The notes beneath the pieces were generated by a model, which did not search any database, was not told where the DNA came from, and saw nothing but the letters and a program-made list of their open reading frames with translations. DNA of 64,000 nucleotides, taken from Taxawa tesnikishii (nom. ined.) (Eukaryota > Ascomycota > Dothideomycetes > Dothideales). This document shows, one piece after another, positions 20,862 through 31,872 of this stretch. Made by a program: the position numbers and the translations under genes. The DNA lies in contig JAPDRO010000022.1 of NCBI GenBank assembly GCA_030247885.1, positions 124,001-188,000 of the forward strand, in the 5' to 3' direction. Numbering within the stretch: position 1 is the stretch's first letter; the number at the start of each line of letters is the position of its first letter.

Positions 20862-22348
20862 ATGTCTGCAAGTCAAGCGCAGTATTTCGCTCGTAAGTCC
20901 GTGTCTTTCTCTGGTATTCTCCCCTTTACTGACAATCGCCAGCACCTCCCCAAGGTACAGTAAGCGTGCGATCAACCGCAGAATGCCATACTGATCGTAT
21001 AGGGGACGACCGTCCGTCTCCACCGCCTGAGCAAACGTCTTACTTCCCGCCGCCTCAGTCTCACACTTCTCCTAACGGATCCTACTCCTATCCTCCGCCT
21101 CCGCAACAGCAGCCCCAGCAACAGTACCCTTCGCCGGACAACTGGCGGGCATCCTACATACCGACTCCACCACCACCGCAACAGCATTTCACTCCACCTC
21201 CGCAACAGCAACAACAGAGGCAGCACTTTACTCCTCCGCCCACATCATCATCCCAGCAACAGTTCACGCCTCCCCGACGCACGCAGTGGGAGAAGTCCCT
21301 TCTCCATCACCACAATTCCAGCCTCCGCCGCAACAGAGTCTTCCAGTCTACCCCGGACCACCACAGAACGCCGCAGCTGCACCAGTGCAAGAGAAGACAC
21401 ACATGAATACTACACAAGCGGTCAGCACCCCGGGAGGTGCACCCTCGCAGGCCCACTTCGTAGGAGCCGGAACTACAGTCGACGACGTGGGCACTTTCAA
21501 CGGAGGAAGCTACAGGGTCAGCCACCGGGACACTAATACCGTTCTGACCATCCAACTGGCCATGGGGTGTCCGTTGACGGTCAAGCCGGGCGCCATGATC
21601 GCAATGTCACCAACAATGACACTAAAGGGCGCAGTGAAGTTCTCATTGAAGAAGCTCGCCATTGGAGGACAGATGTCGGCGTCCACATTTACCGGGCCGG
21701 GAGAGTTGCTGCTCGCGCCGGCTTCGCTGGGCGATATCACCAATATCAGATTGACGGGCAGTGAGACGTGGAGTGTAGGAAAAGACGCCTTTCTGGCATG
21801 CACCCAAGGTGAGAACATCCTCTCGTCTGATATGGAGCGGATAGTGGGCCAACTCACACGCTCGCAGGTGTTACGAAGGACTACAAAGCGCAGGGCATCA
21901 GCAAAGCAATCTTTTCCGGCGAAGGACTGTTTACGTTCAAAATGTCCGGCGTTGGCTTGGTCTGGATCACCAGCTTAGGCGCCATTATCCGAAAAGATGT
22001 GAGCGACACCTTCCTCCCCCTTCCTCACCTGTTCCGCGCAAAGCTGATGTTTCGGAATAGCTCCAAGCAGGCGAGAAATACATCATCGACAACGGGCACC
22101 TCGTTGCCTGGAACTGCGATTACAAACTCGAGCGCATCGCGAGCGGTGGTATCATCTCTAACATGAGCGCTGGCGAAGGCCTTATTTGCAAATTCACTGG
22201 TGAGTACATATCCCTCGGCATCCGAAGCGAGAAAGAGTGACCCGACTGATGTGAACGTGATGTTGCAGGTCCAGGAACCGTCTTCATGCAGAGCAGAAAT
22301 CCAGTCGCATTTGCTGCGTGGCTTGCAGGTCAAGGTCTGCAAGTGTAA
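20862..22348 (+). CDS. AIM24-family protein (DUF124/TB2-like), 399 aa
   Basis: Exons 20862-20892, 20943-20954, 21003-21808, 21868-21998, 22061-22199 and 22269-22348. The sum is 1199 nt, one short of 400 codons. The missing base fits the C4 run 21272-21275, where TPP must continue into [16 protein letters not shown]. The N-terminal third is Pro/Gln-rich low complexity ([10 protein letters not shown]). Residues from about 175 on are a complete AIM24 beta-barrel: [88 protein letters not shown] and a terminal [18 protein letters not shown]. Known: yeast Aim24 is an inner mitochondrial-membrane protein linked to MICOS. This version has no obvious presequence, so it may be a cytosolic paralogue. 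Exon 2 is only 12 nt. Confidence 0.85.
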
Positions 22349-23832
22349 AAACCCTTCAGTTCAGATTGTCAGACTTGGTGCACGAGAGCAGATTGTGGCG
22401 GATTGAGCCTGTTTAGGCATCCCGTGCTGCGCTATTACCACAAGTCTGAGAGAGCTAAAGAACCCCCAAGGTGTGGGGGGTACTGATACCCTAAAATACC
22501 CCAATCCAGTGCCGTACTTACTACTCCTGACCCTTCACCCCGATGTCCTTCATCCCGATAGTTCGAGTTCGTACAGTTCCGCAAACCGCCTCCGCGCCTT
22601 ATTGGTGGTGCCCTCGTCCCCGTTCCCGTCACCCGTTCGCCGATCTAGCCTCTTCCGCCGGCCCCTGCGGCGGTCCAGGTCTCCCCGCGGGTTTGCGTCG
22701 AGAATACCAGCCCCCACCCGTCGCCTCTCCACTTCCCTGAGACACTTGATGGCGTTTTCGGACAGGCGCATGTCGCTTTGTGTTCTCCTGAGAACGGACA
22801 CGAATGCGCGTTTGCGTCTTTGACCGACCTGGACTACGGACAAGCGGGAGTGCTGAGTGAAACCCGTCCTCAGGGGAACGGGTCAGTTCAGGTTCGAAAG
22901 ACAGGCAGGTCATCCCAAGGCAGGGGGTCCAGTATCAGAACGTTCCGCAAGCAAGAGGACAAGTAGCGCAAGATAAGGCCGGTTGCTGCTTCCTCTCGAA
23001 CCCCTGAGTACACTACGGCCAGCGATGATGCGGCCAGGGCCTTGTTCCCAACGCGCCGTAGACCCAGCCCGACGGTGGCTCTGTTCGAAGGGGCGGGCGT
23101 GTGGCGAGTTAGTCCGCAGCGGAGCAGAGCGCAAAGGGGGGGGGGGGGGTATGTGTACGGTTGCTGGCCCGTTGCGGGATGCGGACGGCGGAGCTTTGGG
23201 ATTTCAGGCCTGCTCTCGAGAGGCAGTGAGCTGGCATCGGTCTCGGTCTGTCTGTTCGGAGGCGAGAGTCTAGCGAAGGCGTCAGCGGCTGACGAAGACT
23301 TCAAACGCTCACGGGCTGTCCTCCTGGCCGTTGTGGATGGCGGACCGTGAAGTCCCTGGCCAGAGTCTGCTCTCGAGAGGTAGTGGATTTCGATCAACAG
23401 TGGTCTATGGCGAATGCAAGAGGGTGACGAGGAGTGTCTGTAGCAGAGAGACGATGTATGAGGTTTCTTGTTTGCTCCCTTGAACCCGAACGTGCCGTGG
23501 CCGGCGAGTGTGAGAAAGAGTAGTACCTGTTCTTGGGGAGTAGTGGATTTCAGTCCACAACAGTTGCACGAATGCAAGAGTTGCGTGGGGTTAACATGTA
23601 GCAGGTGAAAAGTGCAGAAAGTCGAGAAGCAGTTTTTTTGTCTACAGTCCAGAGGAGCTATAAGCTTTCCGTACTATACAACCTCTCTACTTACACACTT
23701 TCTCCACACCTCACCCACTGCTACTATGCTTCACATATCAACAGACTTTCCGCAGCAAACCTTAAAGAGTCGCCTACTTGTCGTGTTTGATCTGTTTCTT
23801 CGTCATGCTTGGTCCGCTTCTCCATTGCCTTC
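22349..23832. other. Intergenic between convergent AIM24 and CCDC47 genes
   Basis: 1.5 kb with no supported gene. It contains a G14 run at 23136-23149 and a weak repeated motif GTAGTGGATTTC at about 23382 and 23544, each followed some 30 bp later by GAATGCAAGAG, which suggests an old local duplication about 162 bp apart. Longer open frames on the minus strand have no recognisable similarity. Confidence 0.5.
23136..23149. repeat. G14 homopolymer
   Basis: Fourteen consecutive G in the AIM24/CCDC47 intergenic region. Confidence 0.95.
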
Positions 23833-25357
23833 TCATGCCTTGACGGTCTTCCGACCCATGCTCTTCCTCATGTTCTTCTCCCTCTCCTTCTCCAAGAACT
23901 TCCTCGACTCCTCAGCGCTCATGCCCTTGAGCTTCCTGTCGCGTTCCTCCTTCTTCGCTTTGTCGCTCAGCAGCTTGCGTTCCTCGGCCTTCTCCTCCTC
24001 GTCCTGCCGTTTGATCTTACGCATCTCGTCCTCGCGCGTCTGGCGCACACGACGCATGACTTCAGGGCGGAAATGTGCGGCGCTGACGAGATGGTCCGGC
24101 AAGCGGAGGAAGTAAGAGAAGAGAGGGAGGTCGTGGGGGTTGGTGCTGGAGTTGAAGCGGAGGGAGAGTTGGATGCGCTTTTGGGGACGAGCTCGTCGAG
24201 TCTGGATCGCGTGTCAGTGTCTGAATAGCGGCGTGTAGTGTGCAGTGCGATTGAGCAAACTTACTTTTTCGGCGCATCCATGGGCATGTCCGTGATGACG
24301 AGCGCCTCGAGGTCTTCGCCGCAGCTCTCGATAGCCTTGATGAGATCGGGGGTGAGCAGGGTTTCGGTGATCTCGGCGCTCTCGCTCATGACGGTGGCCC
24401 ACTGAGGCAGCTTCGGGTGGTCTTTGGTGGTGGTGAGACTGATGTCGTATCTCTCATCGCGCAAGCGCTTCATCTGGTCCTTGTGCGCAACAACCCACAC
24501 GAAGCCATCATACGTGCTGTCCCTGCCCCTTCTCTCGACCTCCTCGCCCCTTGCTCTCGGGATGACTTGAGCCTCCTTTCCGTCAAAAGCGTAAATGGTG
24601 ATCTCGGCCTTCTCAGTCGGCGCAGGCATGCTCTCGAAGAAGAACCCAATGGCGGCATCACCGATGAGCGCGAGCGGGTTGTAGCGTTTCAGCAGGGACA
24701 GCTTGATATCGACAAACGCAACGTTCTGTCTTCCAGTCGCGTAGCTGACAAACACGTCCTTGCTCTTCTCCTTCAGGGCCTCCTCTGGCGCCTCGAGCCC
24801 CTGCGCGCTCATGGCCTTGGCTAGACCCTGGCTCTGCACATCAGCAGCGCTGGGGCTGTTGCGTCTACCGCCGAACCCTACAGACGCGAACTCCTGCTGG
24901 AGCGAAGGCGTATGTGCGGCCATCCAAGAACGGGCTTTGCGACGGTTGGTGCGCGTGCCGTAGACGTGAATCAGGACGACCAGGGCCAGGAAGGGCAAGA
25001 TGAACATCTCGAGGTAGAAGTCGGCGAGGGTGACGCGTTCGTGCACGCGGTACCATTTGGTGTAGGGTCGGCCCTGCATGGCTTGGACATTACCACCCCA
25101 GAATGAAGGGGTTTCCCTGTGGGTGAGGCTTCTGGGGTCACATAGAGGGAGGTGGGCGATGGTGCGGCGGGAGATGCGAAGTCGGCAAAATCTGAGCACA
25201 AGTCGCGCGTCAGTGATGTTCAATGGCTCTGCTCATAAAGCTTCCCATCCCTGCGAAGCTGAATTGTCGACCTGTTCGTACCTGCATCTTGCGAAGGAGC
25301 TGGCGCGGCCGACGACGACGACTTTGCGCCGAAGAAGCCCTTGACAAAGTCGGCCAT
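23833..25357 (-). CDS. CCDC47/DUF1682-family ER membrane protein, 457 aa
   Basis: Known: CCDC47 is a subunit of the PAT complex that, with the ER translocon, helps multipass membrane proteins fold. Exons 25357-25282, 25191-24265 and 24201-23833 (introns 90 and 63 nt). The sum is 1372 nt, reaching 458 codons if two bases are added. One is at T4/G4 24179-24186, where LDELVPK must run into KRIQLSLRFN. The other is probably at G4 25108-25111. Seen: an N-terminal MADFVKGFFG; Ala/Ser/Pro linker ending in DFADFA; YTKWYRVHERVTLADFYLEM then one membrane helix LPFLALVVLIHVYG; a DUF1682 core with VSYATGRQNVAFVDIKLSLL, NPLALIGDAAIGFFFE and DGFVWVVAHKDQMKRLRDER; FSYFLRLPDHLV; and a long charged Lys/Glu helix at the C-terminus, a hallmark of the family. 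Confidence 0.88.
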
Positions 25358-25793
25358 TTTCCCAGCAACCTCAGGAGTCGTAAGCAAGGGGAGGTGGAGG
25401 GAGGTGGAAGGTGTTTGCGGATTGGGCACCTCCTCGCGTGGACTGAATTGACTGTGGTGGGTGGTGGGTGCGACGGACTGCGGTATGAGGTCAAGGTGCT
25501 TAGCCAGCTTGGCCGAAACGAGGGGCGTAAAGAACAGCTCACTACGGAAGCTGCCAAGTATGCTCTACGATAAAAACCGCCTAGTGTTATCTATGGTACC
25601 ATCCTACTATTACGCATCCGGTTACTCTGGCTCACTGCAACACTGCCACAGTGAACGTGTCCGGGGTGCAACATTCGTAAAGTTCGTGCGGACATGTCGA
25701 CAGTGCCACTACTGTGCACAGGTGGCTATCCTGTAACTACCGTCTCAATCATGCGTCCCATCGCGTACAACCGATGCTTTCTCCACGTCATGA
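25358..25793. other. Intergenic
   Basis: 435 bp between the CCDC47 start and the 3' end of the C2H2-MHR factor. It should contain the CCDC47 promoter. No gene or repeat seen. Confidence 0.5.
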
Positions 25794-28715
25794 CTAGAAC
25801 CAGCCCTCTTCATCTCCTCTTTCAGCAAGCTTCCCCAACACATCTGTCGCTACCTTTGCCAACCCGTAACTCCCACTCTTCCTGATCCTCGCGGCCGTCC
25901 ACCGCAATACCACCTCCACCAAGCTCAATGCCACCGCTCCGCTTCCATTCTCTACCTGCTCCAGCAGCTGTCGGAACGTGTAATCCAATTCGGCTCGTCT
26001 CAGCGGCTGCCGTGTCGCTGAGACACCACCAGTGGCTTGGTGAGCGGCGTACTTGAGGGGGATATGGGAGAGGTTGTTTGCGGCGTAGGAGCGGGCCCAG
26101 AGCACGAGGGAGGCGAGATGCAACGCCCAGGGGGCGAAGAGGAGGCCAGTGCTCCAACCTCTGCTCGCACCGTCGCTCTGCCAATCCGTGTTTACATTGT
26201 TCTTGCTGTCGTTGGCGACGAGACGCAGTATCTCCCATGCGTGCGCCACTGCAGTGTCCACGGCTCGAGGCGCTGAAGTTGTGAGCTCGAACGTGTCATC
26301 GGATTCGTTGCATGTTGAGTTCAGTGCCCAGCTTCTGACCTCCGCGCGTGCTGTTGCGAACTCTACCGCGTCCACAATCTTTTCGGTGACAAGCCAGGAT
26401 TCGCCGCTGACTGCCAAAAGGGCCCTGACTGGAGTGGATCGCGCGAGACTGAAAGTATGGTAGGCCAACCTTGTCCGGTGAGACGAGTAGGGGTTTGGTC
26501 TTGTATCCAGAGCAGGGTCGCTGCAAAGAATGATGAGCTGACAGTGCAGGAGATCCACGTGATCAATTTGAAGTATGCTGTCTCGACGGAACTGTGTCAT
26601 CGGGTAGTACGGTTGTTGGAGCGTAGGTGATGATGCTGGATGAAGTGCTTTTACCGGCGTCAGAACCATCGAGATGAGTTCGGTTAAGTGAGATTCTGCG
26701 ACCCCGATTTCCAGCACGAGCGATCGACCAAACAGGAGCGAGTGTTGTCTGTCCAACACATAGTACGCTACGAACAAGCGATCCGCAAGCTGTGCATACT
26801 CTGTAGATTGGTCGGGGTCCAGCTGTGCAGAACCCGATGCTACCGCATCATACCGAGATGTAGGTTCTAGGGTCGTGCGAAGCTGGCAAGTCAGCGAAGG
26901 TCGTGATGTTGACGCAATTGAAAACTCACTGATTGGTAGGCAAGGCAAAACGCGGTCGAGAAAGCCCGAAGCGGTCGTCGAGCTTTGAAAACGGAAAACA
27001 ACTCGACCGAGAAGATCGCCTGCATATCACATAACCGGAAGGAATGGGTTGTCGCCTGCTCCCTCTGCGTTCTTGTCAGATAGGGTCTGCTCTCAGTGAG
27101 CATCATTCCATACCTCCCGCAGACATTGCAAGCAGCTCTCATGGATGGAGATGGCTGTTTTATCCTGCCCCAGACAATGCGCGCCTAGGGCAAGCATAGT
27201 AGCCCTCAACAGGGGATTTGCTTGCTCAAGCATGAATGTGTCCCGGTGAAGGATAGGAAATACAGGATGTATGCACTCCCAGTAAGCCTCAAGATAGTTG
27301 AGATTCTCCCTATACTCATCAGAAGCCAAAGCTTGATCAAGAGCGAACGACAGCACCTTTTGTTGTTCCAGCTCGTCCCTCTCCGCGGGGTCATACTGTA
27401 GCCCTCGCCGTGGTTCACCAACATGTTCCTCGCCCCGTACGTATCGTAAACCTGCTCCATGGGCGGATCTGGTGCTTCCATATCGTAAGAGGATTCGGAG
27501 ATGCTGTACGTCGAATATTGGTTCATTGGGGGTATCATCTCTGTTGGATACATGATTGAGGATGTGTTGGACAACGGGGAGCGCGAGGTTGCAGGGTGCA
27601 TGTAGTAGTTGTTTCCAGCACTCAGATAATTGGAAGATTGGCCTCGGGTTTGATAAATGGAGGAACTGGTCGCGAGGGACAGGGCGTTCCATGGTGATTC
27701 GGTTCCACCGGCGTGCTGAAACGGATTGTTCCACTGCGCACCAATGCCCAAACCATCTTGAGCTGCAGGCTCAGGGGTAATATGCAGCGATGGTTGGGGC
27801 TGGGACTGGGGTGGTGTGGAGGTGTAGCTTGGTGGAAAGCTAGGGAAACAAGTCAGCACTGAGCGGTTCAGGTGTCACAAATATTCCACGGCGATCGTTG
27901 TTGCAGACAAACAATGAGAGCGGTTTTGCCAGCTTCAGACCTTCCGATGCTGCTGGTTCAGCGAAGAAAACCGTGCTGGTAGATACGCACCTTGCGTTGT
28001 CCCTTGTTTCCCACACAGCATCTGGATATGCAGGTCCATGCGTAACGTTTGAGTACTGCTGCTCAGCGGCAGCGGCAGGCGCACTAATCGTCCGTAAGCC
28101 GCTGGGCCTTCGACCCGGGATGTTGCCGCTGTCTGGAGCCGATGATGGACGACTTGAGCCACCGCGAGAGCGTAGTGAAGGTGTTGATGAACTGCTGCTT
28201 CGATGACATGTTAGTCCATGGAAGAGAACTTCAGATGGTTCGCCTAACTCACTGCCGTGCTTTATGTCTTATGAGCAGGTCTTCTCGATGGAAAGACCTT
28301 TCGCAACCTTCCAAATCACAAGGGAATTCGCCCGGTTCATGGTTCTTTTGATGTCGCCTGCAACTGCTGTTAGTTCGTTGCCATATCTGGAGGTTTTGCG
28401 TCGTACTTCAAGTGCTCGTTGCGCGTGTAAACCTATCGAACAAGTAAGCCTCGAGCTCGACAACTCTGATCAACTCGCTAGATATGAACGCCAGATAGAA
28501 ACCTGCACAAACGCCAAAACGCCTTTGGCTTCCTCGTTGGGGTGACTCCGAAATTGGTTGAGAAGTGCGTGGTCTTGCACACAAAACGGCAGTCCTACCT
28601 TTCCACATATTTCACACTCGTGTATCCGCAAACCCTTGGTTGCTTTCTTAATGCGCCCGGTTGCGGTGAGTCGAACTTCAGGATCACCTTCCATCAAGTG
28701 CTTTTGAGAATCCAT
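25794..28715 (-). CDS. C2H2 zinc-finger transcription factor with fungal MHR domain, 798 aa
   Basis: Exons 28715-28599, 28432-28407, 28357-28253, 28197-27991, 27839-27114, 27055-26930 and 26882-25794. The sum is 2396 nt, or 799 codons if one base is restored at G4 27387-27390. Two tandem C2H2 fingers are assembled across four small exons: CEICGK|VYTRNEHLK|RHQKNH, then CDLEGCERSFHREDLLIRH. A Ser/Pro linker follows. The fungal-specific transcription-factor domain (MHR, Fungal_trans) begins near NYLEAYWECIHPVFPILHR and continues through ALGAHCL, AIFSVELFSVFKARRPLR and RLFVAYYVLDRQHSLLFGR. Known: the layout of two N-terminal C2H2 fingers plus MHR is a recognised Pezizomycotina class of nuclear regulators. 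The target genes cannot be told from sequence. An in-frame ATG further upstream (28925) would add 70 low-complexity residues; 28715 is preferred because conservation starts just after it. Confidence 0.88.
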
Positions 28716-30827
28716 AGCGGCGGAGGTTGCGGAAGAGCCGCGCTGATTCAAGGGTCGTCTTGGCCCCAGGTGAGGGGTGGATCTGGGGCAATTTGTACTG
28801 GCACTCCTCGCCTGTCCTGGAATGGCGTCTTTGTTTTTGCGGTGTTCTTTCGTCTTTTGCGATGCGTTACCTGTAGACTGCGTGCGGGTATCGGCACGGT
28901 TGTTTCTTGTTGACTCTCGCGCCATGACGGAGGATCTCTCGGAAACTTATATGTGGTTTCAAGTATTGCTGCTGAACAGAGCAAGAGCACTCGACAAGGG
29001 TTTCCCCAGAGACGCAGACGAGCGCAAGGCAAAGGAGGAAGGACTATAGGTTCGGACTAATTCCAGAAGAGAGAGTGTCGGATCTTGTTGGCTGGTTGTT
29101 GGATGTATAAACATAGGGCACAATGATATGCAAGCGCAGTAGCTGAGAGGGCTGAGTTTAAGACTGACGACTCACGGAATCGAGGCTCCACGGAAGAGAA
29201 AAGAGTTACTGGATCGAAGATAGAATTCAGGAACAATTGCATGCTTACTGATGCAGATCGATGGTTGGCACACGTTTGAAACGAAGACAGTGTCTGCTAG
29301 GCGGCTCCAGGCAGCTCATCAATGACGAAGTACCATGGTTTAAGGTAGACGTCTGGACGCAATTAGCACACGCATACATGGTAGGGCTGCAGCAAAGGAT
29401 TCAGTACCATCCACATCGACGTCCGCCATAGCGCGGGATGGATCAAGGGCCGTGCCTGAGTTCAGGTCCGGCTGGCGCACAAAGTTTCTAGTGTTGGTAG
29501 CGTTCCCCTCGGGGAGTTGTGGCGAGCAATCGGAGCTAGCGGCATAGTATGGTTCCGCCGTGAACATGAGGCATGCCGACTACGGCCTTACCGAAACACA
29601 ATCTGCAAACACGCGACGATTAACGTCTGCGTCCGCACAAGAAAAGAAAAGGAACATGTTGTTTCTGCGAGGGAGCTCGTGCCACCGTTTAGATGTGTTC
29701 ATACGTGCAATTACGTGCGCTCGCACTAGTGAGCGAGCTGGTGATAGGCTGGGCGACGCACTATTTTGAGGTGCAGTTGCAGGATACAGCATCGAATAGT
29801 GGCTTCCGAAGCCGAATTTGTGCAGGATTAGCCTTGCGGCCCGAGGCAACAAAGCGTAATTAATGGAGCAGGTTCGCTCGCGACATGCTGCAATCTCGCG
29901 GAGTCATATCGGAGAGCTTGGCTTCCAGTGCAGTGGTGTAGTTAGCTAGAGATGCTATACCACAGCGGGCGTGGTACAAACAAGCAGGTTCCCTATGGGT
30001 GCACGACCGCAGTGTGGATGCCGCCCGTTCCATCGCGTCCGTCAGCCTGCAGGGGCCCCTCCTACACCGGTCGGGAAGGTATCGAATGGAGTCGCAGAAG
30101 TCCAGAAGATCTTCATCCCTAGGGTTAGCATGGAAGAGGACACATAGAGCCATCTGGAGTGTCGACTAGGCGTCCCCGTGATGAGCAAGCGGAATGCCCG
30201 AGATCTCTTGCGATTTTCAAAGAAGTTCGCGCTCACCGACGAGGAGTCACCGAGATCAACAAGAAGATCAACGAGGAGGAGAGCAGATGAGGTTTGGTGT
30301 GCGGGGAAAACGCCGGGATGTTTTCCACGTGCCCAGCAGCCCAGCCCAGTAGACAGCTCCCGCTCTATAACAGCTCCCGACATATGACTGCTTAGATTGT
30401 TCAAGCAAGTGTGACTGCGGGTCAAGGCAAAGCGGCTCTCCGTGTCATCGGGCCATCGCTGCAAGCGAGTCTCTGTTTTACACCCGCGTCCCCGTGTTTC
30501 AGATTGATTCTGATCATGAAATGGGACGCCTGGAAGATCCCACCAGGCCCTCAGCCGCATCCCTGTTACTCATTAACCTAGCTTTACTCAAATTCCCATT
30601 GGACGCTAATGTTAGCAATGCGCGCAATCCTTGATCCGCTGCCGTGCTTCGACTCTCCGACCTTCCCCATTCGATCATCATTCTACATTTGAGTCGTCCT
30701 GGTTCCATCTGGGACTTCGGTACTTTGGGAGCCTGCTCTTGGCGCCAAGTTCTCCTTCTGTAGGGTTCCCAGGGGTTTGACTAGTTCCAGATTGTCCAAG
30801 TATCAGCCTCGAGGATCGTGAGCCCTA
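28716..30827. other. Gene-poor region left of the TIR element
   Basis: 2.1 kb. The promoter of the C2H2-MHR factor should occupy the left part. Several open frames of 60-170 codons on both strands show no domain, signal or splice pattern I can support. The right part adjoins the TIR element. It may contain decayed sequence, but I cannot name it. Confidence 0.45.
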
Positions 30828-30896
30828 TCAAGCGCCCCTCGATCTGTTGATACAGACACCCCAGCTCGCTTATCAGCGCGATCGTTATACCCGAGC
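30828..30896 (+). repeat. Left terminal inverted repeat of the MITE
   Basis: Begins TCAAGCGCCCCTCGATCT and ends near ATACCCGAGC; pairs with 31191-31259. Confidence 0.8.
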
Positions 30897-31190
30897 CACG
30901 TGACATGCTTCGAGTCATGCATCGTAGAATTGGCACCGTAGGTTTCGAACTATTCATCATGCATGCAACACTATGTCCTTGATCGAAGATGCTTCCAAAG
31001 GGCTTGGTAATGCGTCTATTACATACAATATTATGTCTTCGTATATCGGCGAAAACTTCGGTAATGCCTTCATTACTATTAGTGGATTAGCATACATGAT
31101 TAGCATACTCATACACACCTTGGCAAGATAGGAGGCCGTTAAGCATCTTGACTCAAGACCTGAATAATGAATTTTTCAGCGTAGGACGCA

Positions 31191-31259
31191 GCTCGGGTAT
31201 GAGAATTACGCTGATAAGCGAGCTGAGGTGCCTGTATCAATAGATCGAGGGGCGCTCAA
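31191..31259 (-). repeat. Right terminal inverted repeat of the MITE
   Basis: Its reverse complement begins TTGAGCGCCCCTCGATCT; pairs with 30828-30896 at roughly 84% identity by eye. Confidence 0.8.
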
Positions 31260-31872
31260 TAGTGCTCACGCTCGAGCATAGGCTACAACGGTATAGTCTA
31301 TCCTGTACGGCATCCAACAAGAGATGTCGGTGGTCGACCGTATACAGCAAGCGTGTATCAAGGCAAATTAACGGTCTCGGCGAACAACGATTCCGGCTGG
31401 CGGCAGCACATTCCTCTATCATAACCTCAGTCCATCAGAGGATTGCTAGCAACTACCGCGTCTTGTGCTGGGACAATCAAGGCGAACTCATACGGAGGCA
31501 AATAACAAACATCAGAGGATTCTTCAACCAGATTGCCTGCAGATTCGAGGGCCAGTGCCCACAACACTTGGTTCCAAAAACATTATCCAATCGGCCGACC
31601 GCTACTGCCCGCCAGCAGCTTTACGATGTAGCAATTGTGGAAATCCAAACGCCAAGTTTCCTGTGCCTCTACAGCCGCTGCTAGATGCCAAAGATGAGAG
31701 CAAGATCCTCTACGTCTGGACACCCTGCATGTATGCACGCAGGATGAGGTTACTCTTGCCTGATGTATGGATTATGCGGTCCGGAAAGGAGACCTCGGAA
31801 AATCCAGTCCATGGCCCGCGAACTGCGCGAACGGCTCCTCGGTTGTAATCATGGCAGGAAGACCAGGACAAT
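31260..31872. other. Intergenic between the MITE and the C2H2/coiled-coil gene
   Basis: About 610 bp. A plus-strand frame of 140 codons begins at 31262, next to the element, but has no recognisable domain and is not supported as a gene. Confidence 0.4.

Larger units (their letters stand above)
30828..31259. mobile_element. Non-autonomous DNA transposon (MITE) with about 69-bp terminal inverted repeats and TA target duplication
   Basis: Seen: the left end (30828-30896) and the reverse complement of the right end (31191-31259) match over about 69 bp with roughly 11 differences. They share AGCGCCCCTCGATCT, TTGATACAG, CAGCTCGCTTATCAGCG and ATACCCGAG. A TA dinucleotide flanks each side (30826-30827 and 31260-31261), as in Tc1/mariner/pogo insertions. 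The 432-bp element has no coding capacity. The centre is AT-rich with two copies of a GGTAATG...ATTAC motif. Many differences between the TIR copies are transitions, as repeat-induced point mutation would leave. Superfamily assignment to Tc1/mariner is an inference from the TA duplication alone. Confidence 0.8.

Noticed and set aside
22888-23577. 229-codon minus-strand frame
   Set aside because: Contains Arg/Pro/Leu-rich sequence from the G14 region, no recognised domain, and lies between two convergent genes.
30042-30560. 172-codon minus-strand frame left of the MITE
   Set aside because: No domain, signal or intron signature; adjacent frames on both strands are equally long.
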